Origin: Symbiodinium natans
Taxonomy: Eukaryota > Sar > Dinophyceae > Suessiales > Symbiodiniaceae
NCBI GenBank assembly: GCA_905221605.1
Contig: CAJNDS010001413.1
Coordinates: 131,501 to 195,500 of the forward strand
Length of the DNA: 64,000 nt
Direction of reading: 5' to 3'
In this document: positions 39,425 to 47,937 of the stretch, in pieces
How positions within the stretch are numbered: the stretch's first letter is position 1
Layout of the letters: every line of letters begins with the position of its first letter
Program-made: the position numbers and the translations under genes
The notes under the pieces: model-generated
The model's database searches: none
Told to the model about the DNA's origin: nothing
Seen by the model: the letters and a program-made list of their open reading frames with translations, nothing else

Positions 39425-39592
39425 CATCTGATGGAGCTCATTGAGGCTCGCTTGGAGTTTGTCCACCTCTCCCTGCCGTCACCGGAGGAGACGGAAGCAG
39501 CTCAGAACAGATTTCAAACCTCATTGTCCCCCTGGCTCTTAGTAGGAATTCGGGCCCCAGATATACCCTTTAAGGGATTGTATAGCTCATAA
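39425..39592 (+). CDS. Exon after a CCCTAAA tract, acidic helix
   Basis: Plus strand: acceptor CCCTGCCCAG, then open for 55 codons to TAA: HLMELIEARLEFVHLSLPSP, EETEAAQNRFQ and on. Third positions are GC-rich to about 39505 and then turn AT-rich, so true coding probably ends near 39505-39540 (a GT donor lies at 39541). The following bases look like inserted repeat DNA. Not recognised. Confidence 0.62.
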   Translation, partial: HLMELIEARLEFVHLSLPSPEETEAAQNRFQTSLSPWLLVGIRAPDIPFKGLYSS

Positions 39593-39762
39593 TCTAAGGG
39601 TAGTTTACATGGTCCCTTAGTATGGGCCCTAAAACCGGCCTACTTCCCCTGCACAAACCAAGGGCCCATACCTCAGAACCCTTTAGAGGAGGTCCCGGGG
39701 ACCATCCTAAGGGCCCATGAGTCTACCCCGAGACACAGCAGACTTCAAACTCAATATCCCCC

Positions 39763-39850
39763 TAAACCCTAAACCCGAAACCCGAAACCCTAGACCCTAA
39801 ACCCTAAACCCTAAACCCGAAACCCTAGACCCTAGACCCTAAACCTCAAA
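39763..39850 (-). repeat. CCCTAAA tract
   Basis: CCCTAAA, CCCGAAA and CCCTAGA units. Upstream of the plus-strand exon at 39869. Confidence 0.95.
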
Positions 39851-39868
39851 CTCATCATGCTGACGCAG

Positions 39869-39952
39869 CCGACCGGTCCTGGAGCTTGCGCTGTTGGGCC
39901 CCCCAGGGGCCATAGTCCATCTCGCGTCCGATCTCAGCGATTCGACACACGT
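39869..39952 (+). CDS. Internal exon after a CCCTAAA tract
   Basis: Plus strand: acceptor CATGCTGACGCAG; 84 nt in phase 1: RPVLELALLGPPGAIVHLAS, DLSDSTH; strong donor CACGT|GTAAGTTT. Third positions strongly GC-rich. It could follow the 39425 exon in one gene. Product not recognised. Confidence 0.62.
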
Positions 39953-41500
39953 GTAAGTTTCTAGGATGGCCCTTTAAAGCCTGTGAAAAAATATTCCTGT
40001 GATCCCTCTTAAACCCAAAAAGGGAAAATATAAAAAAAGCCCAACGGCCTACCTAGAATTTCAGGGTTAGAAGTGTCTGCAAATTGGCCGTAAGACACGC
40101 GTGCATGGCATCATGGGAGCAGTCAGAGACAAGGTTCTTCGTACATCTAAACACGTGCACAAGCGTCTCCTCAAGTGCGAATACAGCAGTCCAGAGTCCC
40201 CGAACTCTAAACATCTCAAAACCGCGATCGAATCTTGAAGCATGGCAGCTTCTATGTAGGGATCTGGGAACCAGGTTATCAGTTCTCTGTGAGCAAGGGG
40301 TCAAGCACACTCTCCTGTCTAAAGGTTTTTGCGGGTGCATGAGTAACCGCGAGGACCATTCCTCCGGCCCCATTTGTCTCAGACCCGAAGATTAACCCTG
40401 TTAACGAACTCCAAGCACTTATGCCCTCAAAGCTTAGGGCTTCTGTTCCACATTTACCGCTGCACTCTCCGAGTTTAAGATGACGCCTTTTCTAGATAGC
40501 GCGCTCGAGAAACGAAGAGCCGGCCCGCTCACACCCCGTGCTACACCCCCATCTGCGGTGCAGCGACGGGGACAACTGATGGTGTAGTAGGATAGAACAT
40601 TTGCAGAGCCTATAACATTCTTCCTTAAACTTGCATTGAAGTCACGTTCACAACTGTTCACAGAGTCTGCCAACCCATCAACCCTTCCTCCCGCAATTCC
40701 TGTCAGCTCCGACCAGGATGGCCGCCACACTGCCTCCACAAACGGGGTACTACCGGCTTTCGAGTTGCGGGAGGCTTGAGGATGCAAGGTCGAGTCGCAC
40801 GAACCGTTTTCGAGCGTTCAGAAGCTACATGATTCTTGCATGTTCTGACTACACTACTGATCACTGCATCATCCAACCCTCAAGTGCGAGCTATCGTGAG
40901 CTTGGGGTTTGGGCTCTGTTTTCAGTTTGCAGAAAGGGCATTCTGGCCTCCAAATCTCTGCGGCAACGCGGTCATAGATTTGCTTCGCACGCGGCTGCTT
41001 TGTTGGGAACTGATGCCCCTCCTCGCGAGGTTTGAGGCGGCCCAACATTAGACCTACGGACATGGACGCAGCTGCTACTCCGGTCTTCCACTTTGTGCTT
41101 GAACGTGAAGAGTCAAGTGACACCCTCATGAGAACAGAACGCAAAACGATCACTAGAAGTCACGCGGCCTTGCCAAGGTGACGTACTTGCGCCATCAAAC
41201 GCGGAACATTCTACCTCCCTAAACCCAAACTAACCCAAACATGCGTCCTCATGTGTGAGGATCACAGGGTCGACGTAATACTCCTGGCACAAAGCACATA
41301 TTGGCGGAGTTGCAACTGAGTGACTATAAGTGAAGGGAGGGTGAGGCCTCACTGAAACCCTTGAGTTATGTTGTCTCAGGAATGAGGAATATGGGCTAAT
41401 TAGGCTTGAGGCCTGTAATGCAAGGTTGCACCCAGGTCATGAATGCAACGACGAAGCCCAGAATCCGCAGTACACTGGTTGGAGTTCGGAGCTTCCATTA
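39953..41500. other. Overlapping ORFs, none firm
   Basis: Long frames exist on both strands over the same bases (40053-40373 minus with 40084-40395 plus, 40434-40787 minus with 40718-41035 plus). I see no splice or bias evidence to choose between them. Confidence 0.35.
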
Positions 41501-41537
41501 AAAGGATCAGAGAGTGGCCGAGGGGTTTTACCACGGT

Positions 41538-41664
41538 TCAGGGTCCACCGGTCCACCCATGCCGAGTCCTCCTGCGGCTTGTAGCCGAAGCCGTCACGGC
41601 CGTAGTCGTAGAATTCGTCCTGCTGGCCGAAGACATGCACCTGACGTCCCGGGGATCCCGAGAA
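41538..41664 (-). CDS. Exon with HVFG..DE.Y.YGR motif, copy 1
   Basis: Minus strand after acceptor AAAGCTGCAG (or CGTCAG at 41641): FSGSPGRQVHVFGQQDEFYD, YGRDGFGYKPQEDSAWVD. Third positions are almost all G or C. The core HVFG-QDEFY-YGR is repeated in diverged form at 56335-56396, so it is a conserved protein motif and not chance. The family is not recognised. The 3-prime end of the exon is not fixed. Confidence 0.6.
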
Positions 41665-42190
41665 CTGCAGCTTTGAGGCCTAGACCTGAAGCAAGTCACG
41701 CCTCCAACGGCGCAACACAGCTGTGCCGAACCATGCGTACCGTGGGAGGGCATCTGCTTCGGCTTGACTTTACACCCTGAACCTTCTCACGATGCCACGT
41801 GTAGCATCCAAATTTGGGATCCAAACCATTCCTGCATGAAGCTAATCACGAAAAGAAGCTCCGAAATACCTGAAACCGCTCCCCCACGAAGGTTGCAGCC
41901 AAGACGCGGTCGGATGCGGCAGTGGCGTGTCAAAGAGATGCATGTACTCCTGAACACACAGTGCGACACCCTCAGGGCCAAAGGTTCAGGCTGAACTTCA
42001 AAACCGGAAACCCTACCATGGCCCTACACCCCTAAAGCTCTGTGACCCTCTTCAATACAGGACTCCGTTTGGCCAGTTGTTGCTTGTGCTCACAGTCAAG
42101 TCTGCAAGGCTGGAAACGGCATGGCATGGTGCCCTGGAGCCTTGTCGCGAATGTGCATGCCACAGAAGAACACCTGGGCAATAGGACTAG
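41665..42190. other. No supported gene
   Basis: Short ORFs on both strands only. Confidence 0.35.
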
Positions 42191-42193
42191 CCA

Positions 42194-42203
42194 AACCCTA
42201 AAC
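42194..42203 (-). repeat. Minimal CCCTAAA unit at a donor
   Basis: Just one to two units (AAACCCTAAAC). On the minus strand it forms the donor GTTTAGGG of the candidate exon at 42204. Confidence 0.6.
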
Positions 42204-42254
42204 CCGGGCTTCGCAAATTCTGAGGGCACCTTGATGAAACAGCAGCCCAACAAA
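42204..42254 (-). CDS. Candidate short exon with a telomere-like donor
   Basis: Minus strand: acceptor GGGTTGAG; 17 codons FVGLLFHQGALRICEAR; donor CCCGG|GTTTAGGG. The same arrangement as the larger islands but with a single heptamer. Short, so weak. Confidence 0.35.
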
Positions 42255-42474
42255 CTCAACCCATCCAAAAAAAACACTGAATGGACAGCCCCAAAATCTG
42301 GTACGACAGAACGAAGTCGATGGTGGCAAGGCAAGCCGCTCAGTCTCCACTTGCAACTGTGATGGATAGCTTCGTTGGCACAAGTACCATCACAAGGCCT
42401 GTGCCCGTCACCCTGCAAATAGAGCATACGAACCGACTGGAACAGGGCTGCCCACACGCACACATAACACAAAA

Positions 42475-42772
42475 CACACACGGAGAGAGGGAGGTCAGCC
42501 AGAGATTGTTGTACAATGGTACACTGACTGGAGATGACTGGAGAGACCTCAGTACAGGAGAGACCTCAGTATAGGGGAATCCCATCGGGACTCCTGGAAA
42601 ACATTGCAGGTACATGGAGCTAGCCAAACTCCACATCCCCTGATGCTTCATAGCTTCGTTGGATTGGGTAGAAGCATCAGGCCCAATCCCCCTGCGGGAA
42701 AATTCGACTCATGCATAAGCTCTCAGCTCCAAACCCCTTAGCTTAGAATCAGGGTTTACACACACACACACA
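42475..42772 (-). repeat. Direct repeat copy 1 (putative 3-prime LTR)
   Basis: Matches 43485-43778 at offset 1010 without visible mismatch. Contains overlapping short ORFs identical in both copies. Confidence 0.9.
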
Positions 42773-43484
42773 CCCCTCCTACGAGGGGAGACACAGTGCA
42801 TTCCAAGGCCACAAGAGATATGCTGCACGCACACCCTCCGAAGAGGGAAAATCCTGGTCTTGTACCTTTGTCACCGGTGAGTCCTCCGCCACAGGCCCGT
42901 CGCCGCCATAGGCCCTCCTCCTCCAGCACCGACCTTAGAAATCCTTAGTGTCGTCGTCATCATCGTCGTCAGAGACCTCCAGCTGCCATGACAGGCCCAG
43001 GAGCGTCCGGGAGATCCCAGCTGCCACCGCCTTGACCCAAGGCACCTCCCATCATCGTCGTCGTCGTGGAGGACCCCCAGCTGCCACAAAGGACCCAGGA
43101 GCATCCAGGAGGCCCCCGCTGTCCACAGCGACCCAGAGCACCTCTACTTTTAAAGAAAGAAAACGGTCTATTTGCAACTGAGGGGCAACCACCGGAAATA
43201 CGACTCGGGTCGAGACCCACGAATAGAGAGTTAGACCACCTCGTCTATGTCTCACGACTGGGCTTACGACGCCCTTCAACAATTTCCGGTTCCGCCCTTA
43301 TTGGCGACTTTGAGCTTCAGCCGTGGCTGGTACCTCGAGAGAGAGAGAGAGAGAGAATCCGCTCATAGCACTGGGTGCCTACCAAGGCTCATCTGGCACT
43401 GAAGCCTCTCTGTTTACTTGGGTGATCCCCATCCAGGAATCAGGCAATGCCCAAACGGGTAAATTGCCCTTGGGCGACGAAGCC

Positions 43485-43778
43485 CACACACGGAGAGAGG
43501 GAGGTCAGCCAGAGATTGTTGTACAATGGTACACTGACTGGAGATGACTGGAGAGACCTCAGTACAGGAGAGACCTCAGTATAGGGGAATCCCATCGGGA
43601 CTCCTGGAAAACATTGCAGGTACATGGAGCTAGCCAAACTCCACATCCCCTGATGCTTCATAGCTTCGTTGGATTGGGTAGAAGCATCAGGCCCAATCCC
43701 CCTGCGGGAAAATTCGACTCATGCATAAGCTCTCAGCTCCAAACCCCTTAGCTTAGAATCAGGGTTTACACACACACA
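43485..43778 (-). repeat. Direct repeat copy 2 (putative 5-prime LTR)
   Basis: Same sequence as copy 1. Followed, in minus sense, by TGTGGGCTTCGTCGCCC, where a primer-binding site would be expected. Confidence 0.9.
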
Positions 43779-44236
43779 AAAAAAAAAAAGAAAGGAAACG
43801 AAACCAAAAAAAAGGCGACGCCGTAGCGGCCCAGTGGCGCTCAGTCTCCACGGCATTTGCTCGGCACCGTTGCGGGTGTGATGCCAGCGCATGGAAGCCT
43901 GGTATCGAAGCTAGCGAGTTTCTGCATTCAAAACTCAAACAGCTGGCCGGGTCAGACAAGCCCTGCACCCTGAAACCTCCAAGAAGCCCTGCATCCCAGA
44001 CTCGTGTCCCAAGCCCGGAACGGAATCGAATCCCTGTAGCTCGAGCCTGCTTGGCCGGAGGCTCCTGGCGGAGGTGCCCCGCCAGAAGATGCATCATGAT
44101 GCAGCCCTGGCGTGTCACTGTGTGGAGAGGCAGGCTTCCAAGATGCGAGGGGGCCCGTTGGCAGGGAGGCGCGATGTTGCGCGTTGGTGCACAATCCGGG
44201 ATGGCACAGTACTTGTATAGGCCAGTTCCAGCTACT
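43779..44236. other. No supported gene
   Basis: A-rich start, then ORFs on both strands (43759-44118 minus, 44051-44257 plus) without support. Confidence 0.35.
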
Positions 44237-44316
44237 ACCCTAAACCCTAAACCCTAAATCCTAAACCCTAAACCCTAAACCCTAAACCCTAAACCCTAAA
44301 CCCTAAACCCTAAACC
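44237..44316 (-). repeat. CCCTAAA tract
   Basis: Eleven near-perfect units. Left border of the FSH-like exon island. Confidence 0.97.
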
Positions 44317-44363
44317 CACCCAACAAAAAAAAAATCCGGGAAGTGCAAACGAAGCCTCCCGGC

Positions 44364-44451
44364 CTGGGAGAACGCCACCACGACGTCCCAAGGCCCATCC
44401 TCGAAGATCTGCTCCTTGAGGCGCTCCAGCTTCTCCGGGATTTTATGGTAC
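44364..44451 (-). CDS. FSH-type serine hydrolase exon (nucleophile region)
   Basis: Minus strand: a long pyrimidine tract ending TTCTTCGCCAAG, then 88 nt in phase 1: YHKIPEKLERLKEQIFEDGP, WDVVVAFSQ. The end matches the FSH1/OVCA2 serine hydrolase family, where a GP-D-V-GFSQG stretch carries the nucleophilic Ser. The exon appears to end at CAG|GCCGGG, a GC donor, so the Gly after FSQ would come from the next exon. Reading through instead gives AGRLRLHFP, which does not fit the family. Third positions are almost all G or C. Family call from a short motif only. Confidence 0.7.
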
Positions 44452-44489
44452 CTTGGCGAAGAAAGCCGAAAAGAAAGAAGAGACCCTGT

Positions 44490-44507
44490 TTTAGGGTTTA
44501 GGGTTTA
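44490..44507 (+). repeat. TTTAGGG tract, split by a retrotransposon
   Basis: Continues at 45350-45420 on the far side of the LTR element at 44508-45348. Confidence 0.92.
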
Positions 44508-44655
44508 TGCTGAAGCCAAGCTGTAGCCCTTAAGAGCCGGTTGCCCCGGTGCGTTGTCCCCCTACCCTGCATCCCACCTTGTGGATGTCAGGGCGGGCGG
44601 CAGGTGGGCAGAACAAGTTCATGCGACCTTATATATGCTTGAATCACCTTCTTCA
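44508..44655 (+). repeat. 5-prime terminal repeat of the TRIM-like element
   Basis: 148 bp, identical by eye to 45201-45348 at offset 693. Confidence 0.92.
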
Positions 44656-45200
44656 GGTTATGACGCCCAATGGCCTAAGCACGAACACGCGTGTGAAAAA
44701 GCTATGCGCTGCAACGATGCGCTTCCGCTATACCATGCCAGAACATGCTTACTGCTTGGAGGACTTCGTCAGACCAGCACGCCACCGCAATAGCAATGTT
44801 GCGCGATGGGCCTGGAGGATGGAGGGGGGCTGCGATGGCGACGGCACCGTTTTCCAGGAGACACGGGACATTGGTTGTAAGGGAAGGCTGCCCTGGCGGA
44901 GGAAGGTGGGGTAGCCGAAAGGCAGAAATCGTCTTCAGGCGTGTAAGCGTTCCTTGGCACAGTGTAGTGTACGGGCGCGCTCTCGTTTGAGTGATGCCAG
45001 ATGCTTGGGTTAACGCCCGGGTGGACGGCGGATCTTGGACAGAGTTTGCGTAGCCGGCCCACTGCCGGGGACAGGGGGGAGCAGTGCCAGAGCGCAATGC
45101 CAGGCTACAGCATGTGTTGGTACAGATGCTCGCCTCCCGGAAGGGATGGACAGCTTGTGAAGAGCGCCCAGCCTCCTGGCGGATGGCAGGCCGAGGGGGG

Positions 45201-45348
45201 TGCTGAAGCCAAGCTGTAGCCCTTAAGAGCCGGTTGCCCCGGTGCGTTGTCCCCCTACCCTGCATCCCACCTTGTGGATGTCAGGGCGGGCGGCAGGTGG
45301 GCAGAACAAGTTCATGCGACCTTATATATGCTTGAATCACCTTCTTCA
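45201..45348 (+). repeat. 3-prime terminal repeat of the TRIM-like element
   Basis: 148 bp, preceded directly by the polypurine run at 45193-45200. Confidence 0.92.
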
Positions 45349-45349
45349 G

Positions 45350-45420
45350 TTTAGGTTTAGGGATTTAGGGCTTAGGGTTTGGGGTTTAGGGTTTAGGGTT
45401 TAGGGTTTAGGGTTTAGGGT
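45350..45420 (+). repeat. TTTAGGG tract, far half
   Basis: Nine imperfect to perfect units directly after the element and its target duplication. Confidence 0.95.
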
Positions 45421-45806
45421 CAGACTCCTTCGGCTTCAGGGCTCCAGCTGAATGTTGGGCTGGGTCTCGAGTAGCGCAGACCGGACACGAGGATCTTCGA
45501 CGAATCATCGAAGAATCTTCAAGAATCAGGAGCTGTACGCCAATGATGCAACGTGTCATTTTGGGGCAGGGGCCGCACCAAAAGCACAATGGTGATGGTG
45601 ACCCGGTGTTGGCTTTCAGCTGATTTGCCCCAGTGAAATCCCGAAGAAGCTTTCGGGCAGGGCCCGATGACAGAGTTCTGACATCGGGCACGGGAAGTAA
45701 GGCTTCTGAAAGAGAGAGAGAACGCACGTTGAAGCATCTCAAGAAACATGCTTTCTCTGCCGCACTCCTTCAAAGCAAATTCGAATACCTCTTCAACGTT
45801 GTTCAT
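45421..45806 (-). CDS. Candidate minus-strand exon(s) with ATG
   Basis: From an ATG at 45806 the minus strand reads MNNVEEVFEFALKECGRESM and LEMLQRAFSLSF. After an excellent acceptor-like run (TTCTCTCTCTCTTTCAG, near 45708) another frame reads ALLPVPDVRTLSSGPARKLL and RDFTGANQLKANTGS up to the telomeric tract. The implied intron between the frames was not delimited; the nearest GT would give only about 22 bp. Moderate codon bias, product unknown. Confidence 0.38.
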
Positions 45807-45861
45807 CGATCAAAGCCCCAACCCTGAAGCCTGGCAAAGCTGACAACGTGGCCCGAAAGGC

Positions 45862-46023
45862 TTGGATAAACCAAGGTGCTCCACGCCTCAGTCCGTCGAA
45901 CCACGGGGGATGTGTGTGCTTCGTTACATGTGGAGGATTTGGGGGTGCCGGTTGGAAGATGCATTTCATTTTCGAGGGTTCAGTGGCTGGGGGCCAAGGG
46001 ATGCTAGGGCCTCGGATCTTCCA
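45862..46023 (+). CDS. Weak exon candidate with a GA donor
   Basis: Plus frame FGGAGWKMHFIFEGSVAGGQ and GMLGPRIFQ ending at CTTCCAG|GATTTAGGG, where the telomeric tract supplies GA instead of GT. A second plus frame is open too. Listed for the donor pattern; otherwise weak. Confidence 0.3.
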
Positions 46024-46110
46024 GGATTTAGGGTTTGGGGTTTGGGGTTTAGGGTTTCGGGTTTGGGGTTTAGGGCTTAGGGCTTAGGGCTTAGGGCTTA
46101 GGGTTTAGGG
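46023..46110 (+). repeat. TTTAGGG tract, degenerate
   Basis: TTTAGGG, TTTGGGG, TTTCGGG and five CTTAGGG units in a row. Confidence 0.95.
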
Positions 46111-46298
46111 TGATGCTGGGACGGTCGCCACACTGGTAAGGCTCATAACGCACAAGGCTTTGCATGCTTGCAGACCGCAGTGGACTCAGTGGACTCAGTG
46201 GACTGCAGGTCTGACGCCTATCTTACTCCGCACCACATCACCAAGATTAAAGCCGGGTGAAATCCTTGAAGCATACAAGTAAGTCCCCAGGCTCGACA

Positions 46299-46388
46299 AC
46301 GGCAACCTCTCTCAACCTCTCTCAACCTCTCTCAACCTCTCTCAACCTCTCTCAGCCTCTCTCAGCCTCTGTCAACCTCTGTCAACCT
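46299..46388 (+). repeat. CTCTCTCAAC decamer array
   Basis: About eight units, the last few with G or T changes. Confidence 0.95.
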
Positions 46389-46629
46389 TTCACCCTTCAA
46401 CGAAGGCACAACAAGTAAAGCAGTAAACAAACAGAAAAAATGCCTATACCTCGAACTCGAACATTCAAACCATGAACCTAACCCATTTCTTAGGCACAGT
46501 AGGATCATCTGGGATTGGGCACGGACGCGGTGTGAGGCTATCTTCCCGGGGTGTGAGGCTATCTTGCAGGGTGTTTTAGCAATTCCAGCCCTCCAAAATC
46601 TCAACTCCAATCCAAAATCCGCCTCATGA

Positions 46630-46712
46630 GCAAACCCTAAACCCTAAACCCTAAACCCTAAACCCTAAACCCTAAACCCTAAACCCTAAAACCCTAAACC
46701 CTAAACCCTAAG
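46630..46712 (-). repeat. CCCTAAA tract
   Basis: Eleven units. On the minus strand it follows the exon at 46715 directly. Confidence 0.97.
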
Positions 46713-46714
46713 GC

Positions 46715-46858
46715 CCCTTCCCGGGACCCGCGCGCGACTTCGGATCGAACTGCTTCTCCCGATTCGGCTTCGTGGTTTTGGTTTCCTTCACTTCATCGTA
46801 GGCGACTGAAGGGCAATATCCGCCGACCCCAGCCGGGGGCGGCGTCAGTGAAGACCCA
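46715..46858 (-). CDS. Exon with a GC donor at a telomeric tract
   Basis: Minus strand: acceptor CTGTCGTAGCAG, 144 nt: GSSLTPPPAGVGGYCPSVAY, DEVKETKTTKPNREKQFDPK, SRAGPGK, ending AAGGG|GCCTTAGGG. Third positions are strongly GC-rich. Basic, disordered-looking segment. The poly-C tract begins just upstream (plus coordinates 46893 on). Product not recognised. Confidence 0.6.
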
Positions 46859-46892
46859 CTGCTACGACAGTCCGCCAAGCGCTTGCCGCTCC

Positions 46893-47288
46893 CACCCCCC
46901 ACCCCCACCACCCCCATCACACCCGCCCCACCCCCACTCCACCTCCCAACCCCACCCCCCAACCCCCCATTTGTGCGCAATAAAAAAATCTCAGCACACA
47001 CCACCCGCTCTCCCCCCCACCCCCCACCCCCCCCCCCACACCCCCCCACCCACTTCCCACCCCCCACCCCCCCCCCCCCCACCCCCCCCCACCCTCCCCC
47101 CCGCCCCCCCGCCCCCCACGGGACCCCCCCCCCCCCCCCCACCACCCCCCACCGCCAACCATCCACCCCACCTCACCCCAATTCCCACCATCCCCCCCCC
47201 TCCGCCCACCCACCTCCCACGATGAGGCAGCACAACGCCCGCACACAACCACCCCACCCCAACCCACACCCCCCCACCCCCCCCCCAA

Positions 47289-47320
<32 letters not shown>
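46893..47320 (+). repeat. Poly-C / CCCCACCC tract, G-quadruplex-prone on minus
   Basis: Over 400 bp of almost pure C with A spacers, including a C29 run at 47291-47319. A 29-bp block AATGCTTTCACACAG-AC... is duplicated at 47320 and 47349. All ORFs here are simple-sequence artefacts. Confidence 0.97.
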
Positions 47321-47323
<3 letters not shown>

Positions 47324-47449
47324 CTTTCACACAGTACACCCACCCCCCAATGCTTTCACACAGCACAGGCCTGCTTCACCCCCCTCACACTTGCAGTGCA
47401 TGCCCAACCCTCGCGCCCCCACCGCCCTAGCGCCCTGCCCCAAGCCCCA

Positions 47450-47631
47450 AAGATATGAATTTCGGTTTTATACAGATGTAAAAAGATAAAAGATAACTAA
47501 AAGATATCTCCTTTATCTTTTGGTCTTCATGTTTACCAAAAACTCATTATATACTTTAAAATACTATGTGTATAGATATTAATTATACATAGAACTCATT
47601 CTTTTTAAATATTCATTTCTACAGCCCTTAA
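47450..47631. other. AT-rich, no gene
   Basis: A sharp drop to AT-rich sequence (AAAGATAAAAGATAACTAAAAG, TATACTTTAAAATACTATG). No ORF. Confidence 0.6.
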
Positions 47632-47646
47632 CCCTAAACCCTAAAT

Positions 47647-47892
47647 CTCGGAGCCTGTACTGGCTCTGCGGTTTGCGGGGCTGCCGCCCACCCTCCTGTC
47701 TCTGGTCGGCGGCACTGGCGGTAGCCGTTAAATCGGGCAGCGCGAGGTCCCCAAGGACCGAGCATTGGCGGACCTTCTAGCCCGGGTCGTCCCGGGAATA
47801 GCCTTGCTGGCCTCTGGCCTTCTGCGAAGCAGAATTAGGCCGGACGCCAGTGCCGCCGACCCCCGCGTGCCGCCGGTGAACGGTTTTTTTTT
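47647..47892 (+). CDS. Weak plus-strand exon candidate(s)
   Basis: After a one-unit CCCTAAA (47632-47646) two plus frames read well: VLALRFAGLPPTLLSLVGG with donor GGCG|GTAGCC, and LADLLARVVPGIALLASGLL further on. Both lie within a potential hairpin (47704-47861), so composition may reflect the inverted repeat. Confidence 0.28.
47704..47861. repeat. Perfect 17-bp inverted repeat, 158-bp span
   Basis: GGTCGGCGGCACTGGCG at 47704-47720 and its exact reverse complement at 47845-47861, with further GC-rich short palindromes between (GCCCGGGTCGTCCCGGGA). Confidence 0.85.
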
Positions 47893-47937
47893 CGTGGTTT
47901 TTTGCGCAGAAGCGCGGGGCGAGCAGTTTGTAAGCAT

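Larger units (their letters stand above)
42475..43778 (-). mobile_element. Short non-autonomous LTR-type element (candidate)
   Basis: Two direct repeats of 294-298 bp (42475-42772 and 43485-43778) appear identical except for the number of CA units at one end. On the minus strand each begins TGTGTGTGTAAACCC; the copy at 42475-42772 is preceded by AGGAGGGG, which fits a polypurine tract. AAAA flanks both outer ends (42471-42474, 43779-43782) as a possible low-complexity target duplication. The 3-prime end of the repeats is TG, not CA, which is atypical. No gag or pol in the 0.7-kb interior. Confidence 0.55.
44508..45348 (+). mobile_element. TRIM-like LTR element inserted in telomeric repeat
   Basis: Two apparently identical 148-bp repeats (44508-44655 and 45201-45348), each TGCTGAAG...CTTCTTCA, that is TG...CA with inverted ends. 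The 5-bp GTTTA occurs directly outside both ends (44503-44507 and 45349-45353), a target-site duplication. GAGGGGGG lies immediately before the second repeat as a polypurine tract. Total 841 bp, no gag or pol, so it matches a terminal-repeat retrotransposon in miniature. No clear TGG primer-binding site right after the first repeat. Identical repeats imply a recent insertion. The 187-codon minus ORF (44702-45265) is internal sequence with no recognisable domain. Confidence 0.82.

Noticed and set aside
44702-45265. Minus-strand ORF of 187 codons as a gene
   Set aside because: It lies inside the TRIM-like element, spans part of its right repeat and shows no recognisable domain.
46848-47458. Pro-rich and Gly-rich ORFs of up to 191 codons
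   Set aside because: Poly-C simple sequence; no codon structure.
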